Below, in pieces: positions 23,236 through 34,464 of a stretch of DNA of 64,000 nt; position 1 is the first letter of the stretch, and every line of letters begins with the position of its first letter. Source of the stretch: Chloranthus sessilifolius (taxonomy: Eukaryota; Streptophyta; Magnoliopsida; Chloranthales; Chloranthaceae); contig CM037588.1 in assembly GCA_021018995.1 (NCBI GenBank), forward strand, positions 151,113,725 through 151,177,724, given 5' to 3'. The notes under the pieces are model-generated. The model saw nothing but the letters and a program-made list of their open reading frames with translations, was not told the DNA's origin and made no database searches. The position numbers and the translations under genes are program-made.

Positions 23236-24721
23236 GCACTTCTTGATGAACACTGGGTTATGACTATGCAAGAAGAATTCACTCAATTTAAAAGAAATGA
23301 GGTGTGGGAATTGGTTTCTCGTCCATCTAACATTAGAATAATTGGAACAAAATAGATTTTTAAAAATAAAACTAATGAAGAAGGTAAAATTGTGAGAAAC
23401 AAGGCACGATTAGTTGCCCAAGGCTATACACAAGTTGAAGGCATTGATTTTTCATGAAACATTTGTACCTGTGGCTAAACTTGAGTCAATACGTATCATT
23501 TTGGCTATGACTTATCATTTGAAGTTCAAACTATATTAAATGGATGTCAAAAGTACTTTTTTGAATGATTTTCTTTCTAAAGAGGTATATGAGGATCCAC
23601 ATCGACCTCTTGATGTGTTTAGGCTAAAAAAGGCCTTGTATAGTTTGAAACAGGCACCACGTGCCTGGTATGAAAGGTTAGTAAAATATTTAATCAATAA
23701 TGATTTCAAACGTGGTAGTATAGATAAAACATTATTTTTAAAAGAAGAATCATCTCATTTAATTGTTGCGCAAATATATGTTGATGATATTATTTTTGGT
23801 TCCACATTTGATCAACTTGCTCATAATTTTCAAAATCTAATGAGTAATGAGTTTGAAATGAGTTTAATTGGATAATTAACTTACTTTTTAGGTCTTCAAA
23901 TAAAATAAAGTTTTTCTGACATTTTCATTACTCAATCCAAATATGTTAGGGAATTACTTAAGAAATATGGTTTGGAATCTAGTAAAACTACTCGTACACT
24001 TATGAGTACTTCAATGAAATTATCAAAAGATGTGTTTGGTAAATCTGTTGGTGAAACTCTTTATAGGAGTATGATTGGAAGTCTTCTATATTTAACAAGA
24101 AGTAAACCAGACATTGCTTATAGTGTTGGAATGTGTGCTAGATTTCAAGCTGCGCTTAAAGAATCCCATCTCACAGTTCTTAAACGTGTTCTCCGTTATG
24201 TTAATAGAACTATTGATTTAGGTCTCTGATATCCTTTTGATACCACATCAGAGATATTTGGATTCTCTGATTCTGATTGGGCTGGTAATTCTGATGACCG
24301 AAAAAGCACTACTGGAGGGTGTTTCTATGTTGGAAATTATTTTGTTTCTTGGCTTAGTAAGAAACAACCATCTGTATCCTTGTCCACTGCTGAAGTAGAA
24401 TATATTTCTGCTGGAAATGCATGTACACATCTTCTTTGGATGAAGCAGATGTTATCTGGTTACAAGATTTCTCAAGGTGTTATGACTTTATTTTATGATA
24501 ACACAAGTGCCATTTGTATATATGAAAATCCAGTACAGCACTCTAGGAAAAAACACATAGATATCAGACATCATTTCATACGTGATTTGGTTGAAGATAA
24601 AATCGTCCTTCTTGAGCACATAGACACTAAACTTCAATTGGTTAATTTCTTTATAAAATCATTGGATTTTGTTCGATTTGAATTTCTTCGAAAATCCGTT
24701 GGTTTATATTTTCTCGACTAA
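23236..24721 (+). pseudogene. Copia reverse transcriptase and RNase H (broken)
   Basis: The RT part begins LLDEHWVMTMQEEFTQFKRN and continues through [50 protein letters not shown] and the active site [10 protein letters not shown] (about 23780). RNase H follows: IFGFSDSDWAGNSDDRKST, STAEVEYISAG, LFYDNTSAI and the terminal HIDIRHHFIRDLVED. Stops interrupt it (for example near 23353, 23872 and 24228), plus a frame change near 23456. The last frame ends at 24721. Confidence 0.88.
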
Positions 24722-26171
24722 TCTCTCAATTGATTTTTTTGTAAATATTTTTGTGAATATTCAGTTGATTTAAATGTTTTCAAATTGTTTGTGCTATTTG
24801 TTCAAAGAAACTATCTCTTGAATTATTACATGATTTGGTCTGATACAACTATATACACATTAGAAATATGTATGATCAGATGTCATTAAATTTCACTTCA
24901 TTGCCTGTGAGATAGTCTTATTTGAACTCATCACTGTTTAATCAATATTAACTCACTTATTTCATTATTGTTTTCTATAGAGAAATCTATTCTTCTCAAT
25001 CAATATATGTCATTTGCAATAATCTCAAAACTATTCTTAGAAATGGTCAAAATAATGACTGTTATTTTGTGCTACTTACAATATGCATTTTCGACTCGAG
25101 TTATTAAGCCCGTAGGAGTATTCTATATTCAATGCCCTGAGCCAACTGGATTGGGAGTCATTGGCCTAACACTCGTTACATGGGTCGATTAGAAAGCACG
25201 TAAGCCTTAACACTTTTGACTCAGCCTTGTAGCCTTTTTTACTCGAGCAAGTAAAATCGTAGGGATGTTTTAACATCTAATGCCCTAAACTATCTAGTTG
25301 GGAGTCATTATTCTAAAGCTCGTTACATGAGTCAACTAGAAAGTTTAAAAAGGTTTGAGTTTTTTTCTCTTGTACCAAAAGGCTGTCTGTATATAGTTGC
25401 AAGTGAATTTCCAAAATATTGGCATATTATATCATGTATATTTCTTTTTCAGATTACATATTGTGTTAATGAGTAAACTACGATAAATTTTTTTTTTTTA
25501 AATGCCTTCAACATATGAAGTGAAATTTAATGTTATAGGGTCATTATCCATTTAATTTTGGTAATGTATGTTGTTGAATACAAAATTTGTGTGAAATTTT
25601 ATGTATGGAAAATTGTTTCTTTCACTAAATGGCATTTAAATATAAAAAACTATATCAATTTTTTTTTATATAAATCAAGACTTCACATACTTTTCACGAA
25701 CGTCCGTATACTTTTCACGAACGTCCGCATTTTACCGACTCCACTGTTTTTTGTGCACAAATTTGTCCAGACGTCCGTGTAGCATTACAGACGTCCGCAT
25801 TTTAGGGGTCTCACTGTTTTGGCATCTGCGGACGTTCGCAGTACATTACGGACGTTCGTCTATCTGACGGTTCAATTGCCGTGCAGTTAAATTAACTGCA
25901 TTTATTGTCCGTGAACTACCATTCACGGACGTCCGTATTTCAAAATTAACATCCTAGATTCATTTGAGTTTCTTTTCAACGGTTGTTTTTTAGTCATTCA
26001 CGTGGATCCTCAAGTCCACGGACGTCCGTGGCCTACCTTACGGACGTCCGTGGGATTTTTTTTCACAACCATTCGAATTTACATTTAAAATCATTTTTAA
26101 CCGAAAATTTTCACTTTTCATAGATTTTTCGTACGGGTTTTACTTTTTATCACCAAAAATCTCTTCTAAAA
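24722..26171 (+). other. Copia non-coding segment between pol and the extra ORF
   Basis: AT-rich, no coding frame. It contains two diverged direct copies, about 145 bp apart, of a block with AAGCCCGTAGGAGTATTCTA, GGGAGTCATT and CTCGTTACATGGGTC (about 25095-25200 and 25240-25350). Its distal part (25690-26055) is the palindrome cluster listed separately. Confidence 0.6.
25690..26055. repeat. Cluster of ACGGACGTCCGT palindromes in Copia 3' region
   Basis: At least nine copies or one- to two-base variants of the 12-bp palindrome occur here: ACGAACGTCCGT, CAGACGTCCGTG, CGGACGTTCGCAG, ACGGACGTTCGT, ACGGACGTCCGTATT and ACGGACGTCCGTGG among them. Each carries a central ACGT. They precede the extra ORF and recur in both LTRs, where a promoter-like role is possible but unproven. 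Confidence 0.8.
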
Positions 26172-27347
26172 ATGCCTCTAAACAGAAAAAATTCTAGAAA
26201 AAATACCGGTTCGACTTCGGAGTCGGGATCTGCAGAACCCTCTTCAAATGTTCAACGATTCCCAACTCCGGCTCATGAACAACGTTTTGATCATTTATTT
26301 GCGACAAGATCTTTAATAGTTGAACGTCATGTTCTTGAGCAATTTCTTCGTGACCATGATCTTTATGTAATGTTCGAGGAACGAGGATGGATTTCTTTTT
26401 TATCTCTTTCGGGTCCGGCATACACAGATCTTGTTCGGTGCTTCTATGCAAATTTAATCAAGAGCAATCTTGTCGAGGATAGATGTGAAAGTTATGTCAT
26501 ATCATACATTTATGGTAAAAAAATTTGAATATCTCCAGCTATTATTTCTGAAGTCCTTAGTATTCCTTTAAAATTAGATGGGTATAAATATCCTGTTGAA
26601 TCAAGTGAAGTGCATACCCTTCATCACCCATCTTCAGTTTATGACTTCATGTGTGAACGTCCCGACCACCCTACTGGCGCCGCCCTGCACTATTCATCCC
26701 TCAAAATTCATTTTCAGTGGCTCCGACATGTACTTTTTGCCACACTAACTCCTCGAGCAGGAAACAAGGATCAAGTTCGGTGGGAATTTATCTATTTGAT
26801 GTTCCTACTCGAAATCGGACATCCTTTATGTATTTCAACAATTACTTTTGAGATGATAGCTCGTCGAATGCGCGACGAATTTTTGACAAAGTCTCTACCT
26901 TTTCCGATCATCATAACAAAGGTAGTTGCTTCTCAAATGACGCTTCCACCTCTTTTAGCGACCACTAGATCTATGGCTCCACTAGGCAAAATAAAGAAGA
27001 TTGGAAAAAGAGTCAGACTTAACTTGGATGATATTGAATTAATTTTTGAAAGTAGTGATGAAGATGGTGATGAAGTGGTTGCTCATGGAGATGATGGTCC
27101 TGGTAATATTCCTTTTCAGGGACCTGCTGATGATATTCCTATTCCCCCTTATCAAGGTCAAGATGCGCATTTCTACGATCAACGGTTTGATCGTATTGAA
27201 ACTGACATTCATAAACTCGTTGATCGTGTTGAAACGAGCTTCACTTTGTATGGGGAGCAGTTGAATTCTCTTCAGATTTATATGGTTGAAGGTTTTGGTG
27301 CGATGATGCATCGTTTCGATAGTGTCTTTCCGCCACCTGGATCATAG
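26172..27347 (+). pseudogene. Extra ORF between pol and 3' LTR (putative plant transposon protein domain)
   Basis: One frame of 391 codons begins MPLNRKNSRKNTGSTSESGS and is broken only by TGA at 26526-26528, where an Arg (CGA) would fit. The N-terminal half has RFDHLFATRSLIVERHV, a GWISFLSL..PAYTDLVRCFYANL block and IRISPAIISEVLSIPL-like sequence (with the stop at R), the look of the domain Pfam calls putative plant transposon protein (Transposase_32). Then follow a His/Trp block (IHFQWLRHVLFATL), an acidic linker (ESSDEDGDE) and a C-terminal RFDRIETDIHKLVDRVE helix that may be coiled coil. SIRE elements carry an env-like ORF at this place; I see no signal peptide or membrane segment here. 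Function unknown. Confidence 0.7.
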
Positions 27348-27982
27348 TTTCCTCTTCATGATGATCAGTTTCCACTACAGTGACTATAGTGTGTTTTAAT
27401 GGTTTAAGTGCTTGTATGTTCATTTTTGTGGTCGTTTGTTTCTGTGTTGTTTATATGGTTGTTTAAGATTTAGCTATGCTTGTTTTAGATGTGAAAATTT
27501 AAGATGTGGCTAAAGAACTCTTTGTAAATATTCCAAGTTGTTTAAATGTATTTTGTAGATGATTGTTTGTTGACTAATTCAGAAAGATCTATCATCTTCA
27601 TTTTGACTTGTGAACGATTTCATCTCTTATATCATGTGGTTTATCAATAAGTTCTTCTATATTCATCCTTATTTAATTTTTTATTTCTCTCTTTGTCACA
27701 TTATGACAAAAAGGGGCAGAAATTTATTTTATATATCTATTACACTTTATCTTCTTCCATTTTATTATCTCAGGTAACAGGTAATGACATCTACAATTAG
27801 ATAGTCTTTAGGATATTTATTTTACTTGGCAAATAGTTTAGGGGGAGCAAATAAAGTTATAATTTTTGCATTACAAGTTAGATCTTGGTATAGGACTTAG
27901 ATGAGAGCAAATATGATGTAATTTTTTTATTGTTAAGTCCTTGTAAATTAGGTTTTGTCATGATTGTGACAAAGGGAGAGAT
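27348..27982 (+). other. Copia 3' untranslated segment and polypurine tract
   Basis: T-rich non-coding sequence. Purine tracts AAAAAGGGGCAGAAA (about 27708) and GGGGGAGCAAA (about 27842) precede the final tract AAAGGGAGAG (27971-27980), directly at the 3' LTR. The last is the most probable plus-strand primer. Confidence 0.7.
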
Positions 27983-28652
27983 TGTAAGGTATTTTGTCAT
28001 AATCATGATGTAACCTAATATTTCTCTCAAAGTGTTTTTTAATTGCCAAGTAAAATATTGTAAAAATTTTGTTGTCACAATCTGGTGTATGGACGCCCAT
28101 GGCTGACCCCACGGGCATCCGTGGCCACGGACGACCGTGAGTGATTCACGAACGTCCATGCCCCGACAGTATTTAAGTGAAAATTTAGTTCGGGTAGTTA
28201 TCTCTTCCATGAAAAATTTCTCTATTTTGAAAATTTGAGACTAATTTTCCTTGTCTTTGAGATACCTTTACACCATTCAATTTGGATTTATTTCTCAAAG
28301 AATTACTCATTTATCATTGAGATCTAAAGGTTTAGATTATTGACTTGTGTGATACGAGTGGGTCATCGTTAGATGCATTGATTTGCAGCGAAAGATGTTC
28401 ACTATGGTACGGATGGTCGTGGGATGCGGTCATGATTTGTGAGTGATAGGACATATCATTCATAAAGCACTGTAAGGTTTATTTTGTTCATAGTGAATTT
28501 TTAGTTTGGATCTGAGATAGATCCCGTGATTTTTACCTATGATAGGGTTTTCCACGTAAAAAGCTCTTGTGTTATTTGTGTGGATGTGAATAATTCTTTT
28601 AATTATTTATATTCTTTATAAAGTGTTAGATCTCTCATTATTTCGAAATGTC
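27983..28652 (+). repeat. Copia 3' LTR
   Basis: It starts TGTAAGG and ends AAATGTCA, 670 bp, followed by the gttct target copy. It differs from the 5' LTR by scattered substitutions and a few small gaps (for example the GGAGA missing near 28440), so the insertion is not recent. Confidence 0.9.
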
Positions 28653-29374
28653 AGTTCTCTTTCTTTTGAGGGTTTCCAAGGGATTTTTAAAAGTTTAAAG
28701 AGGAAGGAGAAGATGAAGAAGTAGGTTTCAAAAGTGTTTCACTCGTCGGAATCAAAGGAGAAGCAATGGGTTTCAAGAGGGTTTCACCGGGGTCTACGAC
28801 TCACTGGACTAAAGATCTCACCGGAACGTATGGAGAAGAAGAAGTGGGTTTCAAAGGGGGGGTGAATGACTCACCGGAACGGAAGACTTGTCAAAACGAT
28901 GGAGAGGAAGAACTGGGTTTTAAAGGGTGTTTCATGGGAGTGAAAGACTCACCCAAATGGAGTACTCACCGAAATGGACGACTCGCCGGAACGATGGAGG
29001 AAGAGGAAGAAGATGAAAAATAACACCCAAATAAGTGGGTGAACTTCAAGATTTCACTTACCACCAATCGAATCTTTGAGGGCACCCACAAATTGAACTT
29101 TTTCTCTTCCCACGTGTCTACGTGGGTGAACTCAAAGATTTAGTGGGTGGAAATAACAGTACTCATGTTTTATAATTCTCTTAGCTTAGAATCTAAGCTT
29201 TCCCGACAAAAATACTCGGCAAACGAATTGTTGATCTCTCAAAATTGTTAGAAAACGTGTGAGTTCCATAGGACTCTCGATGGTGGAAACCCTTAGATTT
29301 GACACAAAATTTCCCTTTTTCAAGGAAAACACTCAAAAAATGCAAGTGATTTCTGGCTCTTGGATAGATACTTA

Positions 29375-29857
29375 GGTTGTGTTTGGCATTGCTCATTAGG
29401 AGAGTAGAAAAGAGCAACAACCAATCTTTGTTATTGCAAAGAAATGTGGAGAGAGAAGGATTGGAAAAAGATAAAAGGGTGACTGCTCTTTGAAATAGGA
29501 AAAATTCTTTAAACGCATGACTTTTGATCTGTTTTTGAAAGAGGGATGTTTTTCATGTTTCAAAGAGCAGCCTCCCCTTTTTTCTTCCCCCAATCCTTCT
29601 GTTTCCCCACATTCATTTGCAACAACAAAGAACAACAACCATGGTTCAAAATTTCGGCTGATGATTCAAATTATCGGCCGAAATGTATTGGTTTTGGTCT
29701 CCACTGATACGAAAATTTGAACCAAAATTTCGGTCAAAATGTATGGAGGGGAGGCTGCTCTTTTGATGAAACCGAAAACGAAAAGGAACCTGATATTTTG
29801 ATCCTTGGTAGCAACTACTCTTTTCTACTCTTTCAAAGAGCAATGCCAAAAACAGCC
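29375..29857. mobile_element. Harbinger-like MITE with TTA target duplication
   Basis: The left end GGTTGTGTTTGGCATTGCTC and the inverse of the right end, GGCTGTTTTTGGCATTGCTC, are inverted repeats extending about 48 bp (both include GAGTAGAAAAGAG). TTA lies on each side (29372-29374, 29858-29860), the usual PIF/Harbinger target. A smaller hAT-like element is nested inside. A similar inverse end (GGGAGTTATTCCAAACACAC) at about 30084 leaves open a larger composite. Confidence 0.7.
29640..29807. mobile_element. hAT-like MITE nested in the Harbinger-like MITE
   Basis: It begins CATGGTTCAAAATTTCGG and ends TGATATTTTGATCCTTG, the same termini as the elements at 17533 and 37632, and has ATTATCGGCCGAAATG inside. 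The 8-bp flanks acaacaac and gtagcaac match at only five positions, so the target duplication is weak here. Confidence 0.6.
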
Positions 29858-29860
29858 TTA

Positions 29861-31702
29861 TGGTGCTTTTGTATTGCTCCCTACAATTTCTCTCCAGCTT
29901 CACACCTACTCCCCACCAACTCCTTACTAGAACAAGTTTTATCAACTTTAAGTAGGGAGCTTGTTTTTCACTTAAAATAGCTCCCCATTGACGCTATTGG
30001 ATTGGAGAGCTGGCTTACCAAAGGCGCTGTAGGGCCTGAGGGCTCCCCACCATAGATCAAAGTGGCTCTTAATCCAGGGGAGTTATTCCAAACACACCCT
30101 CTAACCTGGCCTCTCTTAAAATCTCTCTTTCCGTGTATTCTTTCTCTCTCAGGCCTCGTTCGAGAGGATTCTAAGTTTTTACTCAAAAAGTGTTGCAAAT
30201 CCGAGTCTTTCTGTGTAAATCTCTTGTTCGGGAGTTTGCATTGGGGCTGCCGCTTTCCGAGTGACAATGACAGGCACGCGTTGGAGTAAATTGGTCGGAA
30301 AGGCTCAAAATTTGAGCTAGTTACTTATACTCCCCCTCTCATGCTACACTGGATAAGAACTAACCTAACGACTATTTTGCAACGACTATTTGGATAATTT
30401 AAATGCCCTCTATTGCAGCTCTGAACATGGGATTTAAGTGAGGAAGAAGGTTGTTGTTATTTCTGGTTCTTGGTCAATTAGAGCTAGTACATAAGACACA
30501 TGAGGCCAATTAATTTTTTTAGTTGATTATTAATTGCAGTGAGCTTAATCTCTCTATAGATTTATGTTGATTGATCTTTAATCTCTCCACAGATTTATTA
30601 CAGTGAGCTGGTACATAAGACACAAATTAATCTCTCCACACAATGATATTTTTGCTATATTCATGTTATGATGAATATAGTGGCAGAGATCTTCCATTGA
30701 TTTGCTCATTGGCTATAATGGTATTTATAATGCATGCTCCCCTTAGTTGATTGTGTGGATTGCAGCAGAGAGGTTGGCTTGCTTTGATTTACAAGTGGCC
30801 AGCAAGGAGGACCATGGAGAAGGACCTCCACAAAAATTAGAGTGCCCTCATGTTTGAAAATGCATTGGATCACACGGTATTTGAGGGATTGTTTTGCATC
30901 TCTTCGATATCTGTGGTCCCTTCATTGGGAGGTCAAAACTGTGATTATGCAATGTTGAAGTGGGCACAACCTTTACTTGGCAGCATTGCCTATGACCCGA
31001 CTTGATGGAATCACAACTCCAAGTACATTTGTTGTCAAATAGAGAACACCATGCTTGACCTGTGTATTTGTAGTAGGCTATTGCAACTCCAAGACCTCAA
31101 GAGTTTACTCACATGGGAAACAATGGCAAGGAATTTGCTTTAGCAGGTGGGATTGAAGTGTGCCAACTTCAAAGCAGTAAATGAAAACAAGAACTAGGCT
31201 TGCAGATTTACCATGTAGCCACCAAATCTACCTTGACTAGCTTAGTAGTAGGATTCGACCAAATCTTGCCTTTGGCTGTTTTTATCTCTATAAATGGGAA
31301 GGCAAACACTGATGAGTTCTTCATCACTTGGCAAATCACTGACCCTAGGTAAGGCAACTTTGCTCCTTTTTTAAATTTCTTTTAGCCAAATTATGTGTAG
31401 AACCGAGCTGAGATGTGAATCTCCATTATAAATTTTTTTCCCTGTGCTCCTGTATTTGTTAAGGATATGATTAGTATTGTGAGCATTTGTTACAAAGGGC
31501 CAAACACAATACTCACTTCTAACGCCCCCATTTGTAATAGCTATTTTTTTTTGGAAAATCTGCATTTGATGGTGTTAAGCATTGATGTAGTAACTCAGTT
31601 AATAGCATCATCGATTTTGAGGTTACGATTGAGTACTGCAGTGAGCGATGTACTTTCCATATACAAAGTAGCATTTATAAGGATGACTCAAGTAAAAATT
31701 AT
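29861..31702. other. Intergenic sequence, no gene recognised
   Basis: About 1.8 kb. 29870-30110 looks like further MITE debris (ends resembling AACTCCC..CCAAACACACCC). 30745-31340 is less AT-rich than its surroundings and may be a relic of transcribed sequence, but no frame shows recognisable motifs. The remainder is AT-rich. Confidence 0.4.
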
Positions 31703-32420
31703 GTGTGGTCTAAGAAGATGGACGATGCATTCATCAAAGAATTGGTAGATCACTACCATCTTCGTAGAAAACTCGCAAATGGATCATGGCAAAAACATGT
31801 GTGGCCAGAGATGGCGGAAAAACTCCAAACATATAATTGCTTCGATGGAAAACTCGATGAACTCACCCGAGACAAATGCTATAACCATTTGAAGACGGTG
31901 AGAGATAACTATTCTCGGATGAAGGCAATCCTAGAATGTAGTGGTTTTGGTTGGGAGGATAGAGACAAAATGGTTATTGTAGAGCCAGATATTTGGGACA
32001 ATCTCTACAATCGACCGATTAGAGACTTCAAATTTTTTCCTTTCACAACAATTGTGTCAGGACTCGACTAGTGTCAGCTGCCCCACTCAGAACTCCACAA
32101 CAATTGTGTTTGGAAGGAAAAGAAAGAGTATGGACCCCCCTGATGGTCATCTTGAATGGTTGGTTGGGTTCCAAGCAACCTTAGACTATATCACCAATCG
32201 CCCTATTCCCAAACCACCATGCAGCGTCCAAAAGGACTTCTTGGAAATGCTGCATGAAATGAGAAGAAATAACTATATAGACCATTCTATGTTTATTGAT
32301 CTACTCATTAGAGTGGAACAGACTAGTTCCCAATTGGATGAGATAGCAATGTTGTTACACTCAGACAATTGCCAGTCCTACCTCTTTGTCGTGACTGCGA
32401 GGGCATGGCTGCCTCCGTAG
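31703..32420 (+). pseudogene. PIF/Harbinger ORF1-like MYB/SANT DNA-binding protein (frameshifted)
   Basis: Frame 1 (31703-32071) has an N-terminal MYB/SANT-like domain: a Trp/Asp start, FIKELVDHYHLRRKL, NGSWQKHVWPEMAEKL, then CYNHLKTVRDNYSRMKAIL, GFGWEDRDKMV and DIWDNLY. These tryptophan-spaced helices are those of the Myb_DNA-bind_3 family, the usual ORF1 of PIF/Harbinger transposons. The protein continues one frame over (32052-32420) with KRKSMDPPDG..EWLVGFQATLDY and a C-terminal helix, so a one-base shift near 32055 breaks it. ORF1 proteins help the transposase reach the nucleus and bind DNA. The transposase relic lies just downstream on the same strand. Confidence 0.75.
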
Positions 32421-32453
32421 GCCAGATGTATTCCATATTGTTCTATATTTTTA

Positions 32454-32455
<2 letters not shown>

Positions 32456-32491
<36 letters not shown>
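32456..32491. repeat. (TA)n microsatellite
   Basis: About 18 TA dinucleotides between the two Harbinger genes. Confidence 0.95.
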
Positions 32492-32492
<1 letters not shown>

Positions 32493-32538
32493 GATAGTTT
32501 ACTCATTTTATCATTATTCATTTTGACAATTAGGTATA

Positions 32539-33060
32539 ATGGCACCCCCTCCCCTCGTGTCCGATGAGGAATTGATTGCAATGTGTGCAATGGGCTTCAT
32601 CGTGACCGTCATTGCCTACATCTTCACACAACGCTCACAAAGGTGGCGACGCTACAATTCGATTCTCACTGGTCCCTTGTATGTTCAGGAAACTTTGAAT
32701 GGTCATCCAGATATTGCATATGAACTCCTTCGCATGCGTACACCTGTATTTAGGAGTTTATGTGACTGCTTAAGGTCGAGGGGTCTCCTACAAGATTCAC
32801 AGAGGATGAGGGTAAAGGAAGCAATTGCAATATTCATGCCTAAGGTAGCACAAAATTAAAAGAATAGAACCGTCCAAGATAGATTCCAATGCTCAGGCTC
32901 TACCATTAGCCTATGTTTTAATAGCGCACTTGATGCTATCTTGGAATTCTATGACGATTTTGTGAAGCTACCCACTACTGCTACTCCTCCAGAGATAATT
33001 AATAAATCGTGGTTCTACCCTTGGTTCGAGGGCTTGTCGTTGCTCTTTCCATTCCTATGA
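32539..33060 (+). pseudogene. PIF/Harbinger transposase N-terminal fragment (DDE lost)
   Basis: The frame (MAPPPLVSDEELIAMCAM onward) carries the N-terminal region of plant Harbinger transposases: TGPLYVQETLNGHP, FRSLCDCLRSRGLL, RMRVKEAIAIFM, then after a stop (32857) RFQCSGSTISLCFNSALDAI and PPEIINKSWFYPWFEG. Right where the first catalytic Asp (GAIDGTH in relatives) is expected, the sequence diverges, and no DDE domain is found downstream. It is a truncated pseudogene. Confidence 0.8.
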
Positions 33061-34464
33061 AGAAGAATTGAACGCTTTACGGACACACATAAACGATCCT
33101 ACATATAACCCACAATGAGTTTCTCAAGTGTCTCTAATGCTCGAGCACACAGACTTAATATATGCGGGTGTGGGCTCCCAATATGTGTGCAGACTATTTG
33201 CACGTGGATGTTTTCTTTGCGTACTATGTATTTTAATTCTGTATATATTACAACTCATGTAATCAATTCATATTGTCTGTATATTGTATATAATTCTAAA
33301 AATGTTTAAAATATATTCTCAGTTAGGTATATGGAATGTGCAGATATGCGCCCCGATTTCGTCTCATCTCGGATATGTTCACCGCCTCGGCGTCTTCGGC
33401 GCAATGCCGGATTGATGTAGTTATTATTGATAATGCAGAGTCTGCTCTATTGGCACCCCTTGTGCATCCCGGATGTAGGCCCCCAGCCCCCTTATAGTTG
33501 GTCCCCTTGCACCATCATGGTTCGTGCTCCTGCCCCCCTCGTTCATGTCGTTCAACCACTCCCCATTAACAACGACATCATAGTTGCCCTCCCACGAGCT
33601 CCGATCCCAATGCGATCGCATCTCCGCCCTATTGGCTGGGATATCAGACTCGCCCGACCCGATGTATATTTGGGAGGGCCCGAGGTGGGAGTCGTCGTCG
33701 TGGGCTTGTCATAGTCAGCTCTAACTCCGACACCTCAAATTTGGACTACCAGCTACCCCTCCATCATTGAGAGGTATTCGACAGATACCATGTAGGCACC
33801 AACTCACAGGGGGGCACTGCGACGACCTCCTACTCTCCCAAGGATGAAGACCACTCTGCTTTATCCATCTTTATGAGTTTATAATCGTATCATATATATG
33901 TATATAAGTTTTTTGGTATAGTCCTTGTAAGAGTCGTATTATGAAAAAAATACCGCCCAATATGTTTAACATCGCATGGATGGACATCACGTAAAATTTC
34001 AACAAAATCGTAGTTTGCCTCATAAACTGATCATTCATAATCGTGTCTACAGTGCGAGCCCAACTAACAAGTCTTCCAATTCTGGGCATTTTGGTGATAA
34101 ACTTAAGAACGATACGATTCTGATTTATTTGGGTAAAAACCAGGAATCAGAGTGACTTAAAAACACATATGAGAAAAGTCAGGAATCCGAGTCTGACAGG
34201 AATCTGTAGGAATATGAGTTTTCAGGAATCTGAGCTTTTCTGGGAGAAATCAGAAAACAACTGAATGAGGCCTCAATCTCTCCCAATGCACTTAGCTAAT
34301 AATAATAATTATAATAATAATTATAATTATAATTATAATAATTATTATTATTAATCCCAATACGTCACATCATGTGAGGTGGAAACTACATGTGTAAAAA
34401 CCATGATATGATTCTTTTACATTTAGAATTCATTAAAAAAAGATCCGTTTACATTTAGAATTCA
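33061..34464. other. Intergenic sequence with an AT-rich palindrome
   Basis: No gene is recognised. 33330-33720 is relatively GC-rich, and an open frame there (33427-33714) has no motif. 34297-34354 is a near-perfect palindrome of AAT/ATT units. TTACATTTAGAATTCA occurs twice just before the Helitron boundary (34420-34463). Confidence 0.5.
34297..34354. repeat. AAT/ATT palindrome
   Basis: CTAATAATAATAATTATAAT is followed by its inverse ATAATTATTATTATTAA, giving a potential cruciform of about 55 bp. Confidence 0.8.

Larger units (their letters stand above)
18981..28652 (+). mobile_element. Copia LTR retrotransposon, SIRE/Maximus-like, 9.7 kb
   Basis: Two LTRs (678 and 670 bp) both start TGTAAGGTATTTTGTC and end in TCA. 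The element is flanked by a perfect 5-bp duplication, gttct (18976-18980 and 28653-28657). Order: LTR, PBS, gag, coiled-coil spacer, protease, integrase, RT, RNase H, a long 3' segment with an extra ORF, PPT, LTR. Integrase before RT is the Copia order. The coiled coil after gag and an additional gene between pol and the 3' LTR are traits of the SIRE lineage. Coding parts hold many stops and at least one frameshift, so it is not autonomous now. Confidence 0.92.
18440..29160. mobile_element. Mutator-like TIR element, copy 2, split by a Copia element
   Basis: 18440-18980 matches the left part of copy 1 (GGTGAATATTTTGTAAAGG, CACTCGACGAC, the GACGGTGG..TACCC block), and 28653-29160 matches its right part up to GTGGGTGGAAATAACAGTAC. 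The Copia element entered between them in a C/T-rich stretch that is intact in copy 1 (around 980-1000). The left terminal TIR is missing or rearranged, so only the right end is complete. The right part has tandem units around GACTCACCGGAACG, which produce a spurious 85-codon open frame. Confidence 0.75.

Noticed and set aside
28766..29023. 85-codon open frame in the second TIR element
   Set aside because: It is produced by tandem GACTCACCGGAACG-type units of the non-autonomous element. Copy 1 does not keep the frame.
33427..33714. 95-codon Pro/Val-rich frame in a locally GC-rich stretch
   Set aside because: No recognisable motif, overlapped by an antisense frame of similar length, and no splice or family support.
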